DNA of 64,000 nt, from contig NZ_JASHIM010000002.1 in assembly GCF_030733685.1 (NCBI RefSeq), positions 1 through 64,000 on the forward strand, written 5' to 3'. The stretch comes from Roseovarius sp. MMSF_3281 (GTDB lineage Bacteria; Pseudomonadota; Alphaproteobacteria; Rhodobacterales; Rhodobacteraceae). Both the position numbers and the translations under genes were made by a program. Below the pieces are notes generated by a model that did not search any database, was not told where the DNA came from, and saw nothing but the letters and a program-made list of their open reading frames with translations. This document shows, piece by piece, positions 27,144-36,905 of this stretch (position 1 is the stretch's first letter; every line of letters begins with the position of its first letter).

Positions 27144-28754
27144 TCAATTTCCCAGAGCGGAAGACAAAGGCTTATGCCAGTCTTCAGGCACCGAAACACC
27201 CAACTTTTGAAGTTGGGCAATTTGGTTGACGCAAATTTCATCCGCCCTTTCAGCGAAATACGCCGGGACCTCTATCGCACTTGATGGGTTTACTTTTCTC
27301 TGCAGGGCTTGCTCGCGATAACTATGCTCCGGAATTTCCAGAAAGCTCTCAATCAACCTGAGTGTCTGCAAAGGCTCCTGCCTCATATTTTCAAAGAAGA
27401 GCAGCTGAACGGCGGCATCGGACAAATTGCGATGAAGACTTTCGATAATGCTTGCATAATCCGCATGTGATTTGGTTCCCGGGTCATCGAAAAAAGCTGC
27501 GTAGTCAGCTTCTGACAAACTTTCCAGAACATGCCCCTGGCCTGAAAACTCATAGGAAAATTTGAAATTGCTCCACAGCCGTTTGCCCGGGTGGCGCATC
27601 GTGTAAATCACTCGAACATCATCTGCCAGACCAAGGACTCGCGACCAATCCGCATCATCCATTACTGCATAAAGATTACTAAAATCAGCAGGATAAGATG
27701 CGTTTTTCTTCTGCGGTGGTCGGTCGTCGAAAAGGCTGTAATACCAGTCATCGTCAACAACCGGGGCAAGATAGCGCGTCGCATACCATGCCAGGTTGCG
27801 CTGGACATGCGGATTCATACGCTCAGCTTTCAGGTTACCGACAACGCGCTGATAACGTGAAATACGTCCCTCTAAAGACATGTAACTCTTGGCGTGCGGG
27901 TCAGCGAAGTAATGGATCTCTTTTTCCGGCGAAAAATAAATCTCCGGATGACCGGCCAATTGTTGATGAAGCCAAGTCGTACCCGCCTTCATGGATCCCA
28001 CACTTAAAAAGAGCTTGTCGAACCGTCGGCGGGTTCCCGAAGGGTCAATTTCTGGTTTCATCATGCCCTCTCCAACTTTCTGGTTAACCGAAAACATTAC
28101 AACAATCTGACCACGCGGATGACCTAAATCCTCAACAGACTCAACCTTCCACCCCGTGTTTGACGCCATGTCTTCAATCGTCTGAACCGTATAGTGAAAG
28201 GGATCATGCCAAGAAAAAGTGTGAATTCCGCTCTTCTGGGGATGCCGGCCAAAAGTAGGCGCGCCTTCTTTGGGTAAGAAGAATGTCGCCAGAAACCTCC
28301 CATGTGATGCGTTCATTTTGGGGCGCAATTGCGAAAGACACATTTCGATCTTATTGCGTGACAAATGCGTGAATAAGGAAACCGCTATTGCATAGTCGAA
28401 ATTGACGTCTTCAAAATTAAAACTGAAATCATCGCTTACGCAAAAATTTTCTGATGGAACCCGGTTTCTATCGTCTGGGCTTAACTCATTGTTCAAACCA
28501 GCCTCGACGAGAGATCCATTGATATCGGTACCGAAGTAATTACCACGTTCAAGGTAAGGGATGAAATGAACTCCGCCCCGCAATGATCCGCATCCAACAT
28601 CCACCAGTCGATGCCGAGGTTTCAAGCCAGCTTTCTTCAATAAGTTGAACTGCCACTTGCCAACCTCATCCCACAAGCCACCGATAACATCGCGATGCTC
28701 ACCTGAATTCAATTTAGAGCGTACGAAATCCGAATTCTCATAGGGGCTATCCAT
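27144..28754 (-). CDS. Methyltransferase-sulfotransferase fusion protein
   Basis: This 536-residue protein joins two enzymes. Residues about 1-225 form a SAM-dependent methyltransferase with the motif I segment LVDVGCGSLRGG (50-61), FGTDINGSL and YAIAVSLFTHLS. Residues about 245-536 form a sulfotransferase with SVGSMKAGTTWLHQQL (251-266), KEIHYFAD and the 3'-phosphate motif YTMRHPGKRLWSNF (near 387). It sits between rmlB and rmlD, which points to a methylated and sulfated rhamnose product (inference). The junction keeps GGAGAGGG followed by ATGATG in frame (codons 231-232, ATGs at 28064 and 28061), so the sulfotransferase half could also be made alone. Confidence 0.82.
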   Translation of the reverse strand: MDSPYENSDFVRSKLNSGEHRDVIGGLWDEVGKWQFNLLKKAGLKPRHRLVDVGCGSLRGGVHFIPYLERGNYFGTDINGSLVEAGLNNELSPDDRNRVPSENFCVSDDFSFNFEDVNFDYAIAVSLFTHLSRNKIEMCLSQLRPKMNASHGRFLATFFLPKEGAPTFGRHPQKSGIHTFSWHDPFHYTVQTIEDMASNTGWKVESVEDLGHPRGQIVVMFSVNQKVGEGMMKPEIDPSGTRRRFDKLFLSVGSMKAGTTWLHQQLAGHPEIYFSPEKEIHYFADPHAKSYMSLEGRISRYQRVVGNLKAERMNPHVQRNLAWYATRYLAPVVDDDWYYSLFDDRPPQKKNASYPADFSNLYAVMDDADWSRVLGLADDVRVIYTMRHPGKRLWSNFKFSYEFSGQGHVLESLSEADYAAFFDDPGTKSHADYASIIESLHRNLSDAAVQLLFFENMRQEPLQTLRLIESFLEIPEHSYREQALQRKVNPSSAIEVPAYFAERADEICVNQIAQLQKLGVSVPEDWHKPLSSALGN

Positions 28755-28760
28755 CGTAGA

Positions 28761-29807
28761 TCAAACTTTCCCCAAACGCTCACCAACACCTTGGCGGTTC
28801 TGGAGCGCCTGCCACCACGGCTTATTGTCCAGATACCAATGCACAGTTTTTTCAAGCCCTTCCTCGACCGTCACCGAAGGCCTCCAGCCCAGTTCCTCGC
28901 GAATGCGCGTGGGATCAATAGCATAGCGGGCATCGTGACCCGGGCGATCCGTCACATAGGTGATCAAATCAGTGTATGAACCCGCCTCACGCGGCGCTTT
29001 TTCATCCAGGATCGCACAAATGGTTTTCACAAGTTCAAGGTTCGTGCGCTCGTTCTCGCCGCCAATGTTGTATGAGCGGCCAAGCTCGCCTTTCGCGGCC
29101 ACCACCAAAAGCGCGTCAGCGTGATCTTCCACGTACAGCCAATCGCGCACATTCGAGCCATCGCCGTAAATCGGGATATCTTTACCGGCCAAGGCATTCA
29201 GGATCACCACCGGGATAAGCTTTTCCGGGAAGTGGTACGGCCCGTAGTTGTTTGAACAATTGCTAAGGACCACCGGCAAGCCATAGGTTTCGTGCCACGC
29301 CCGTACCAAGTGGTCGGAACTGGCCTTGGAGGCCGAATACGGGCTGCGCGGGTCATACGGCGTATCTTCGGTAAACTGCACCGAAGGATCCGCCGGAAGC
29401 GATCCGAAAACCTCATCGGTCGAGATATGGTGAAACCGAAATCCCTCCGGCTTGCCCGCATTCACCCAATAACTGCGTGCGGCTTCCAACATGTTGTAGG
29501 TGCCGGTGATATTGGTTTCGATGAAATCACCCGGCCCATCAATCGACCGGTCCACATGGCTTTCTGCAGCCAGATGCATCACGATATCCGGCTGATGCTC
29601 GGCAAACGCCTGATCCAATGCCGCACGATCCCGAATGTCAGCCTTCACAAAGCTGTATTTCGGGTCATCTGCCACCGAGGCAACATTCTCAAGGCAGGCC
29701 GCATAGGTCAACGCATCAAGATTAACCACCTCATGGCCCTGCGCGATCGCGGCCCGTACCACGGCCGATCCGATAAATCCGGCCCCACCTGTTACCAAAA
29801 GTTTCAC
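28761..29807 (-). CDS. rmlB: dTDP-glucose 4,6-dehydratase
   Basis: RmlB removes water from dTDP-glucose to give dTDP-4-keto-6-deoxyglucose. The 348-residue protein has NAD-binding [33 protein letters not shown] and the catalytic [10 protein letters not shown]. The start is GTG 29807, six bases after GGAGG and overlapping the rmlC stop codon. An upstream in-frame extension would lack the family's N-terminus. Confidence 0.96.
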   Translation of the reverse strand: MKLLVTGGAGFIGSAVVRAAIAQGHEVVNLDALTYAACLENVASVADDPKYSFVKADIRDRAALDQAFAEHQPDIVMHLAAESHVDRSIDGPGDFIETNITGTYNMLEAARSYWVNAGKPEGFRFHHISTDEVFGSLPADPSVQFTEDTPYDPRSPYSASKASSDHLVRAWHETYGLPVVLSNCSNNYGPYHFPEKLIPVVILNALAGKDIPIYGDGSNVRDWLYVEDHADALLVVAAKGELGRSYNIGGENERTNLELVKTICAILDEKAPREAGSYTDLITYVTDRPGHDARYAIDPTRIREELGWRPSVTVEEGLEKTVHWYLDNKPWWQALQNRQGVGERLGKV

Positions 29808-30373
29808 TGTGCCGCCTCCCAAGCAAAAGGGCTGTCGTATCCCCCGACACCGGGTGCATTGGCATCCTTGTCCGAGATCACCGGCGTGATCCCCGACAGT
29901 GGCCATTCAATCCCGATGTCCGGGTCATTCCAAAGCAAGGCACCTTCGGTTTCCGCCGCATAGTAATCCGAGCATTTATAGACGATCTCGGTATCAGGTT
30001 GCAGCGTCATGAACCCATGCGCAAAACCTGCTGGCACCAAAAGCTGCCGACCGTTTTCAAAGCTCAGCTCATACCCCACCCATTGACCATAGGTCGGGCT
30101 TCCCTTGCGGATATCCACCGCCACATCGAAAAGCGCACCACGACCACAGCGCACCAGCTTGTCCTGAGCGTGCGGCGGGGCCTGAAAATGCAAGCCGCGC
30201 ACCGTGCCGACTTCGCGCGACAATGAATGGTTGTCCTGAACAAACTCCAGATCGATACCGTGATCGGCCAATTTTTGACGGCTGTAACTTTCCGAGAAGA
30301 ACCCCCGATGATCGCCAAATCGTGGTGGCGTGATCAAAAAAACGCCCTCAAGCGCTGTATGTTCAATCTGCAT
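29804..30373 (-). CDS. rmlC: dTDP-4-dehydrorhamnose 3,5-epimerase
   Basis: RmlC epimerises dTDP-4-keto-6-deoxyglucose at C3 and C5. The 189-residue cupin has the expected [37 protein letters not shown] with the catalytic histidine, and [20 protein letters not shown]. The start is ATG 30373. It is the first gene of the rml operon, and its promoter should lie in the 140-base gap shared with the divergent hydrolase gene. Confidence 0.95.
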   Translation of the reverse strand: MQIEHTALEGVFLITPPRFGDHRGFFSESYSRQKLADHGIDLEFVQDNHSLSREVGTVRGLHFQAPPHAQDKLVRCGRGALFDVAVDIRKGSPTYGQWVGYELSFENGRQLLVPAGFAHGFMTLQPDTEIVYKCSDYYAAETEGALLWNDPDIGIEWPLSGITPVISDKDANAPGVGGYDSPFAWEAAQ

Positions 30374-30513
30374 AAGTCTATACCCCGGATGAACCAAACT
30401 TGCCGTCTGGATAGCAACGACATTCCAGAGTGTCACCCGTCAAAAACATTTCTTGACGATTGCGGCGCGATAGTCTGGTCGAAGAATGCGCATATTTGAA
30501 AGAGGCGCCTTTC

Positions 30514-31206
30514 ATGCCCGATACTGTTTATGAATATCAAGGCGGCCGCCAAATCATTGAGCGCCGGGGCCAGAATGAAAACGGGCCGCTTTTCATATGT
30601 TTTCACGGTGGCGGTTTCGGCGGTGGTAAGCCCGATCAACTGTCGCCATTGGTTGAAACTCTTTCCCCGCTGGCCTGCCGTTTTGCCTTGCCTGAGTATC
30701 GCATGACAATGCCCGAGCCACTTGAAGCCGTCATGGAAAGGGGACAGCTGGCCGTTTCCAAGATTCTCGAACGACACCGAACCGGGCCCGTCGTCCTTTG
30801 TGCCTTCAGTGCCGGGGCGCCGCTTGCATTTTGGGCTCAGGATCTTGCAAAAGGTCGGTTGAAAGGCATGGTTTTCGTGTCTCCGGTGGTCGACCTTGGC
30901 CCAAAGGGCTTTTGCAACCGCGCGATGCGGGGCAAGCCCCGGCCAGACCTTTCACCGCTCCACGCCCTTAGCCAACAACTAAAATCACTCTTGGCACCTG
31001 TTTTTCTGGTCCAAGGCGGCAAGGACGAGACCACGCCACTGGCACGGGCCAAGCTGTTTATGGATTTCGCAAAGAAATCACAGCCAGATAGCCAACTGCT
31101 CGTGCGTCCGAATGCCGGTCACCGCTTGGTCAAGAACGAGCTGCAACTCAAGATCATATACCCAGAAGTTAAAAACTTCCTGACAGAGCATTTGGCAAGG
31201 CCCTAG
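30514..31206 (+). CDS. Alpha/beta-hydrolase fold protein
   Basis: This 230-residue protein has the HGGGFGGG oxyanion-hole motif (near residue 31), a nucleophile elbow AFSAG in which the usual first glycine is alanine, a candidate acid in QGGKDETTP and histidine in NAGHRLV. That makes a complete serine-hydrolase triad of the esterase/lipase kind. The start is ATG 30514, eight bases after AGAGG. It is divergent from rmlC and ends 31 bases from the convergent ugd. It may remove acyl groups, but no substrate is visible. Confidence 0.7.
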   Translation: MPDTVYEYQGGRQIIERRGQNENGPLFICFHGGGFGGGKPDQLSPLVETLSPLACRFALPEYRMTMPEPLEAVMERGQLAVSKILERHRTGPVVLCAFSAGAPLAFWAQDLAKGRLKGMVFVSPVVDLGPKGFCNRAMRGKPRPDLSPLHALSQQLKSLLAPVFLVQGGKDETTPLARAKLFMDFAKKSQPDSQLLVRPNAGHRLVKNELQLKIIYPEVKNFLTEHLARP

Positions 31207-31237
31207 GTGGCGTCAGGTAAGTTCGCACCGAAACCGG

Positions 31238-32569
31238 TCAGGTGGTGTTTTGGCGGGTAAACCCCGCGCGACCGATGCTTTCGTAGGCCTCGAACCCGGC
31301 CTGTTTGGCGTCTTTGACGGAATAGATGTTGCGCAAGTCCGCCAGTCTGGGCACCGCCATTTTCTTGGCCAGACGCTTCAAATCCAGCGCGCGGAATTCG
31401 TTCCATTCGGTCAAAATAACCAATAAATCCGCGTTGTTAACGCATTTATAAGGGTCCTCTTGCCAGACGACACCGGGCAACAGGGCCTCGCCCTCGTGGC
31501 GCCCTTGCGGGTCCGCCACCCGCACCTTGGCCCCCCCACCCACAAGCGCGGGAATGATCGTCAAGCTGGGCGCATCGCGCATATCGTCCGTATTGGGTTT
31601 GAACGTCACCCCCAACACCGCAATCGTCTTGCCGTTAAAACTTCCTTCACAAAGATCCAGCAGCTTGTCGATCATCCGCCGCTTGACCTCTTCATTGACG
31701 GTGATGACCTTTTCAACGATCTGCAAGGGCAGGCTGTGATCCTGCCCGATGCGGGCCAAGGCCTTGGTATCCTTTGGAAAACATGATCCGCCATATCCCG
31801 GCCCGGCGTGCAGAAACTTGTTGCCGATGCGCCCGTCAAGACCCATGCCTTGGGCCACTTTCTTCACATCCGCGCCAGTGCGTTCGCATAATGCGGCGAT
31901 CTCGTTGATAAAGGTGATCTTGGTCGCCAAGAAGGCATTGGCCGCGTATTTGATCATCTCGGCGCTTTCCAGATCGGTTGTCACGATCGGAAAATCCCGC
32001 AAATACAAGGGCCTGTAGATGTCTGCCATGACATCCGCCGCGCGCTCTGTCTGAACCCCCACAACCACGCGGTCAGGCTTCATGAAGTCATCAATTGCCG
32101 CCCCTTCGCGCAGGAACTCGGGGTTCGAGGCCACGTCGAATTCCAGATCCGGGTTGGCCTTCTTAACTACCTGTTTTACTTGACGATTGGTGCCCACTGG
32201 CACGGTCGATTTGGTGACGATCACCACATAGTCCTTGGCCACCCGGGCAATTTCCTCGGCGGCAGCCATCACATAAGTCAGGTCAGCGTGCCCATCCCCG
32301 CGCCGCGTCGGCGTGCCAACGGCAATAAAGATCGCTCCGGCACCATCGATAGCCTGTTCCAGATCGGTCGTGAAGTTCAGGCGCCCGGCCTCAACGTTCT
32401 TGGCCATAAGCCTGTCCAGCCCCGGCTCGAATATCGGAACCTCCCCGCGTTCGAGCAATGCGATCTTGTCCAGATCCTTGTCGACACAAGTCACATCATG
32501 ACCGAAATCCGAGAAACACACTCCGGATACAAGGCCTACGTACCCGGTTCCGATCATTGCGATTTTCAT
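31238..32569 (-). CDS. ugd: UDP-glucose 6-dehydrogenase
   Basis: Ugd oxidises UDP-glucose twice to UDP-glucuronate, the precursor of uronic acids in capsules. The 443-residue protein has KIAMIGTGYVGLVSG at the N-terminus, a SNPEFLREG segment, the catalytic cysteine in GPGYGGSCFPKD and LGVTFKPNTDDMRDAPS. The start is ATG 32569. It closes the polysaccharide region and is divergent from psd. Confidence 0.96.
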   Translation of the reverse strand: MKIAMIGTGYVGLVSGVCFSDFGHDVTCVDKDLDKIALLERGEVPIFEPGLDRLMAKNVEAGRLNFTTDLEQAIDGAGAIFIAVGTPTRRGDGHADLTYVMAAAEEIARVAKDYVVIVTKSTVPVGTNRQVKQVVKKANPDLEFDVASNPEFLREGAAIDDFMKPDRVVVGVQTERAADVMADIYRPLYLRDFPIVTTDLESAEMIKYAANAFLATKITFINEIAALCERTGADVKKVAQGMGLDGRIGNKFLHAGPGYGGSCFPKDTKALARIGQDHSLPLQIVEKVITVNEEVKRRMIDKLLDLCEGSFNGKTIAVLGVTFKPNTDDMRDAPSLTIIPALVGGGAKVRVADPQGRHEGEALLPGVVWQEDPYKCVNNADLLVILTEWNEFRALDLKRLAKKMAVPRLADLRNIYSVKDAKQAGFEAYESIGRAGFTRQNTT

Positions 32570-32857
32570 ATGAAATATACCTTTGCAAACAAATGAACTT
32601 ACTCGCCCCAACAGCCGGGTTTATTTGCTTGAAGGACTGATAGTTGGTTTAATCCGAGTTATCAATGACCCACATAGACCGCCTGAACGGCGCCCACCCA
32701 GAAAGTGCCTCGGATGGCGAACCCCGACTGAAGCCTTCAGAGAAGAGATGATGAAACTGAGATGGCGGAAGCGTCGCAACCAGTCTCGAGTCATCACTCT
32801 TTGCAAAGCATGGGTTATGACGTATTCCCGCGTAATCCAAGCCAAGCGGGGCCTCTC

Positions 32858-33532
32858 ATGAACATGCTTTCCACCTTCGTCAAACCGATGCACCCCGAGG
32901 GCCGCAAGTTCGTGGCCGTTTTTGCCGCGATCACTCTTGTTCTTTTCCTGATCTGGGATGTCTTGGGGTGGGTTGGTGTTGGCCTGACCATCTGGTGCTA
33001 CTACTTTTTCCGCGATCCCGAGCGTTTCGCCCCCGCCCGCGATGGCCTTGTTCTCAGCCCCGCGGATGGCATCGTTTCACTGATCGAACCCGCCACCCCC
33101 CCTGCGGAACTGGGCCTGCCCGATGCGCCGCTCACGCGGGTCAGTGTCTTCATGTCGGTGTTCAATTGCCACGTGAATCGCGCCCCGGTTCCGGGCAGGG
33201 TCACTGCCATCGCTTACCGTCCGGGCAAGTTTTTCAATGCCTCGCTCGACAAGGCCAGCAAGGATAATGAACGAAACAGTCTTGTGATCCGCATGGACGA
33301 TGGACAGGATATCGCAGTCGTTCAGATCGCCGGCCTAGTCGCCCGGAGGATTGTCTGTTTCGTAAAGCAGGGTGATCATGTACAAGCGGGGGGCAGGTTC
33401 GGGCTGATCCGCTTTGGATCGCGCCTCGATGTCTACCTGCCCGATGGTGTGAAACCTCATGTTCGCGTCGGGCAAACCATGATCGCCGGGGAAACGGTGA
33501 TCGCCGAATTGGCAAAGGATGATCAAGCGTAA
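32858..33532 (+). CDS. psd: Phosphatidylserine decarboxylase
   Basis: Psd decarboxylates phosphatidylserine to phosphatidylethanolamine at the inner membrane. The 224-residue protein is the short, archaeal/Rhodobacter-type form. It has membrane segments near the N-terminus, [21 protein letters not shown], and the self-cleavage site in IRFGSRLD, where serine becomes the pyruvoyl cofactor. I chose ATG 32858 because the family begins with [12 protein letters not shown]; the frame is open to 32762. First gene of psd-pssA-pmtA. Confidence 0.93.
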   Translation: MNMLSTFVKPMHPEGRKFVAVFAAITLVLFLIWDVLGWVGVGLTIWCYYFFRDPERFAPARDGLVLSPADGIVSLIEPATPPAELGLPDAPLTRVSVFMSVFNCHVNRAPVPGRVTAIAYRPGKFFNASLDKASKDNERNSLVIRMDDGQDIAVVQIAGLVARRIVCFVKQGDHVQAGGRFGLIRFGSRLDVYLPDGVKPHVRVGQTMIAGETVIAELAKDDQA

Positions 33533-33536
33533 GCGC

Positions 33537-34289
33537 ATGGCTGACTACCGCGATAAATCAGAATCCCTCTCTCCTGTCTTGAGGGTTCTGCCCAACGCCG
33601 TAACCCTTGCCGCGATTTGTGCGGGTCTTACCGCTATACGTTTTGCCATTCAGGATCATCACACCGCCGCCGTTCTTTTGGTCCTGTTCGCTGCTGTTCT
33701 CGACGGACTCGACGGGCGTCTCGCCCGCCGCGTGGGATGTGACAGCGAACTAGGTGCCGAACTCGACTCTCTCGCTGATGCCATCAACTTTGGCGTGGCG
33801 CCCGCACTGATCCTTTATTTCTGGGCACTCGAAGGCATGGGTGCCTTTGGTTGGAGCACGGTTCTGGTTTTTGCGCTTTGCTGCGTCATAAGACTTGCCC
33901 GGTTCAATGTCTCATCCCGGCAGGACACCTCGGGTCAGTGCGGCGTTCATTTCACCGGCGTCCCTGCCCCCGCTGGTGCCTTCCTTGCCCTGGCGCCCAT
34001 GTTCCTGTCTTTCTCCTTCTCGGACAGGCCAGTTTTGCCCGGCGTCATCATTTGCCTTTACATGCTGTTTGTCGGCCTGCTCATGATCAGTCGCATACCG
34101 ACCATTTCATTGAAAGCGTTCAAGATATCACCCGAGAACAAGGCGGTTTTGATCTCTGGTGTCATCCTCCTGATAGTTTCGCTAGTTATGTTTGAATGGG
34201 TGACGCTGGTGGCGATCGCAGCTGTTTATTTGGCCATGGTGATCAAATCCATGATGACATACGGATTGCAAATCCAAGACAACGAGTAA
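33537..34289 (+). CDS. pssA: CDP-diacylglycerol-serine O-phosphatidyltransferase
   Basis: PssA makes phosphatidylserine from CDP-diacylglycerol and serine. The 250-residue membrane protein has the CDP-alcohol phosphatidyltransferase motif DGLDGRLARR followed by GAELDSLAD, with the metal-binding aspartates intact, and about six to eight hydrophobic segments. The start is uncertain: ATG 33537, four bases after psd, or ATG 33519 overlapping psd. It works directly before Psd in the pathway, and the two are clearly one operon. Confidence 0.93.
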   Translation: MADYRDKSESLSPVLRVLPNAVTLAAICAGLTAIRFAIQDHHTAAVLLVLFAAVLDGLDGRLARRVGCDSELGAELDSLADAINFGVAPALILYFWALEGMGAFGWSTVLVFALCCVIRLARFNVSSRQDTSGQCGVHFTGVPAPAGAFLALAPMFLSFSFSDRPVLPGVIICLYMLFVGLLMISRIPTISLKAFKISPENKAVLISGVILLIVSLVMFEWVTLVAIAAVYLAMVIKSMMTYGLQIQDNE

Positions 34290-34294
34290 CGAAA

Positions 34295-34915
34295 ATGGAT
34301 CTCAAAGCGATTGAATCGTCCTACGCCCGCTGGGCGCCGGTATATGATGCGACTTTCGGCAGGATCACTAATGTCGGGCGTCGTCGCGCCGTGTCCCTGA
34401 TAAACCAGAACCCCGGCACGGTTTTGGAGGTCGGTGTCGGCACCGGCCTTGCCCTTCCCTATTATGCCCCAGATTGCCAGGTGACCGGCATCGACTTCAG
34501 CGAAGACATGCTTGAAAAGTCCCGCCGCCGCGTGGCCGAGAATGACCTGTCGCACGTCAAGGCCCTGCGCCAGATGGATGCGCGCAACCTTGATTTCCCT
34601 GACAACAGTTTCGAAACCGTCGCGGCGATGCATGTGCTTTCCGTCGTCCCCGAACCCGAGCGCGTCATGGCCGAGATCGCCCGCGTCTGTGCACCGGGTG
34701 GGCGTGTGATCATTACCAACCATTTCGTCCGCGAGAAGGGCTTCATGGCCTTCCTCGAAAGGGTCGCCGCACCTTTTGCCAATGTGCTTGGCTGGCATTC
34801 GGATTTCCGGATCGACACGGTCCTGCGCGACGATCTTGACGTGACCCAGAAAAACTCGCTCCCGCCGGTGGGCATGATGACCTTCCTCGTCATGGAAAAA
34901 CCGCGCCCGTCATAA
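34295..34915 (+). CDS. pmtA: Phosphatidylethanolamine N-methyltransferase
   Basis: This 206-residue SAM-dependent methyltransferase resembles Rhodobacter-type PmtA: YARWAPVYDATFGRITNVGR at the N-terminus, motif I VLEVGVGTGLALPYY, and a late HSDFRIDTVL segment. It would methylate PE three times to phosphatidylcholine. The start ATG 34295 is five bases after pssA, so PS, PE and PC synthesis lie in one operon. It could be a related quinone methyltransferase, but context favours PmtA. Confidence 0.85.
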   Translation: MDLKAIESSYARWAPVYDATFGRITNVGRRRAVSLINQNPGTVLEVGVGTGLALPYYAPDCQVTGIDFSEDMLEKSRRRVAENDLSHVKALRQMDARNLDFPDNSFETVAAMHVLSVVPEPERVMAEIARVCAPGGRVIITNHFVREKGFMAFLERVAAPFANVLGWHSDFRIDTVLRDDLDVTQKNSLPPVGMMTFLVMEKPRPS

Positions 34916-35117
34916 GGGCGGCCCCTTGTACCGAAAACGTGCCACGCGTCCTGTTGGCCACTTGTCCGCCGATGTTTTACCGATGCGCCGAAGTTCGCAG
35001 TTCGGCCTTGTTCACAAGGCGATTCGAAAGGTTTTCGGAAACAAGGCCGCGCGCACCCGCACGCGGCGTTGATGAAAAACCCTTTCCTTCCTCGTCATTT
35101 CATCCGACCAAAGGCAT

Positions 35118-36341
35118 ATGCCGATTCTCGCCTTTCTTCGTGACAACGCACCTTGGCTTGCCGCCGGTGTCCTGCTGACCTTCCTCAGCAGCTTTGGCCA
35201 GACGTTTTTCATTTCGATCTTTGCCGGCAGGATCATGGAAGATTTCGGCCTCAGCCACGGGCAATGGGGCGGGATATACACCTTGGGCACCACAGCCTCG
35301 GCCGCACTCATGGTCTGGGCCGGAGGACTGACCGACCGTTTTCGCGTCCGTGCCCTTGGCACCGTGATCCTGTTGATGCTCATGGGCGCCTGCCTTTTCA
35401 TGGCATTAAACCCCGTGTGGTGGCTTTTGCCCGCGGTGGTCTTTGCCCTGCGTTTTACCGGTCAGGGCATGACCAGTCACATCGCCGTCGTTGCCATGTC
35501 GCGCTGGTTCATCGCCACACGGGGCAAGGCGCTGTCCATCGCAACTCTTGGGTTCGCCGGGGGTGAGGCGCTTTTGCCGCTGATCTTTGTGGCCCTCATG
35601 CTGACATGGGACTGGCGGGCATTGTGGATCTTGGCAGCCATGATCGCAGTAGTCGGAATCCCCGTTCTATTGTTGCTTTTACGTCAGGAACGCACCCCGC
35701 AATCCTGGGCCAAATCCGACCAATCCCTTGGCATGCTGTCCCGCCATTGGACCCGGAAGCAGACGCTAGGACATTTCCTTTTCTGGTTCATGGTCCCGGC
35801 CCTTCTGGGGCCTGCCGCCTTCAATACCGCGTTCTTCTTTCACCAAGTTCACTTTGCCGAGGTAAAGGAGATCGCGCATGTGGAACTGGTGGCGATGTTC
35901 CCGCTTTATACGGGCGTCAGCATCGGCTCGATGGTCTTGTCCGGCTGGGCGCTGGATCGTTTGGGCACCGCCCGCCTGATCCCCTACATGCAATTGCCGA
36001 TGGTCATCGCATTCGTCCTATTTTCCATTGCCAACGGGCCGATCACCACCCTACTCGGCTTTGTTTTTCTCGGCATCACGACAGGGGCAAACACCACCCT
36101 GCCCAATGCCTTCTGGGCCGAGTTTTATGGCACGGGACATATAGGATCGATCAAGGCCATGGCAGCGGCGATCATGGTTTTCGGGTCGGCCATTGGCCCC
36201 GGTCTGACAGGGCTGGGCATCGACCTTGGCCTCGGGATCGAGTCGCAATACCTGCTTGTCGCCGTCTATTTCGTCTTCACCTCTGTCATGATGGGCATCG
36301 GGATTACCCGCGCCCGCCCTAGCTTATCGGGCGCGACGTAA
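35118..36341 (+). CDS. Major facilitator superfamily transporter
   Basis: This 407-residue protein has about twelve membrane segments and the MFS loop motif GGLTDRFRVRALG between segments 2 and 3, with a second copy-like GWALDRLGTARL in the C-terminal half. It is an inner-membrane secondary transporter or exporter. The substrate is not apparent. Its 3' end overlaps the convergent smr gene by 18 bases. About 200 bases upstream show no other feature. Confidence 0.82.
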   Translation: MPILAFLRDNAPWLAAGVLLTFLSSFGQTFFISIFAGRIMEDFGLSHGQWGGIYTLGTTASAALMVWAGGLTDRFRVRALGTVILLMLMGACLFMALNPVWWLLPAVVFALRFTGQGMTSHIAVVAMSRWFIATRGKALSIATLGFAGGEALLPLIFVALMLTWDWRALWILAAMIAVVGIPVLLLLLRQERTPQSWAKSDQSLGMLSRHWTRKQTLGHFLFWFMVPALLGPAAFNTAFFFHQVHFAEVKEIAHVELVAMFPLYTGVSIGSMVLSGWALDRLGTARLIPYMQLPMVIAFVLFSIANGPITTLLGFVFLGITTGANTTLPNAFWAEFYGTGHIGSIKAMAAAIMVFGSAIGPGLTGLGIDLGLGIESQYLLVAVYFVFTSVMMGIGITRARPSLSGAT

Positions 36342-36905
36342 ATACACGTAATAGGCCCCACCGCCACCATGTTTCAGGTGTGCTTCGCTGACCTGCAGCA
36401 CCACCTGCGCCAAGGGCGGCGTCGATAACCAATGCGGCACATTATGGCGCAGGACACCACGGCGCACCGGGATCGGCCCATCCTGATCACGGTCCTTGCC
36501 CTTTCCCGTGATCACCAGAACAAGGCGCTTGCCTTGCGAATGCGCCCGCAGAATAAAAGCCGTCAGCGCCGGGTGCGCCCGATCCATCGTCATCCCGTGT
36601 AGGTCCAGCTTCCCTTCCGGGACCAGTTTACCACGCTTTAGCCTGCCAAAGGTCTTACGATCCATATGGACCGGCGCAGACTTGATCCGCTCTGACACAC
36701 TGGGGGCAATATCGTGATCATTGCCTTTGAATTTCGAATCCTGACCCAGATCGAACCCATCAATCCGCGCCTTGGGCGTTTTTCGCGGCGACGGTTTGGG
36801 AAGGGGGGTATCCACATGCCTTCCCTCGGGATGAAGCTTCTCGGTCGTTTGCGCAACCTTACGCCACAGCTCAAGCTCCTCGGGCTTCAGGCGCCTGCGG
36901 GTCAC
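36324..36905 (-). CDS. Smr-domain protein
   Basis: This 193-residue protein has a basic, proline-rich N-terminus and a C-terminal Smr domain (LDLHGMTMDRAH, VLVITGKGKDRDQDG, VLQVSEAHLKHGGGGAYYVYLRR). Smr domains, also found at the end of MutS2, are nucleases that nick DNA or cleave RNA on stalled ribosomes. The start is GTG 36905, overlapping the mltA stop by four bases. It is the last gene of timA-mltA-smr. Confidence 0.88.
   Translation of the reverse strand: MTRRRLKPEELELWRKVAQTTEKLHPEGRHVDTPLPKPSPRKTPKARIDGFDLGQDSKFKGNDHDIAPSVSERIKSAPVHMDRKTFGRLKRGKLVPEGKLDLHGMTMDRAHPALTAFILRAHSQGKRLVLVITGKGKDRDQDGPIPVRRGVLRHNVPHWLSTPPLAQVVLQVSEAHLKHGGGGAYYVYLRRAR

Noticed and set aside
34939-35178. Open frame of 79 codons before the MFS gene
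   Set aside because: It lacks a ribosome site, looks random in composition and runs into the MFS gene.
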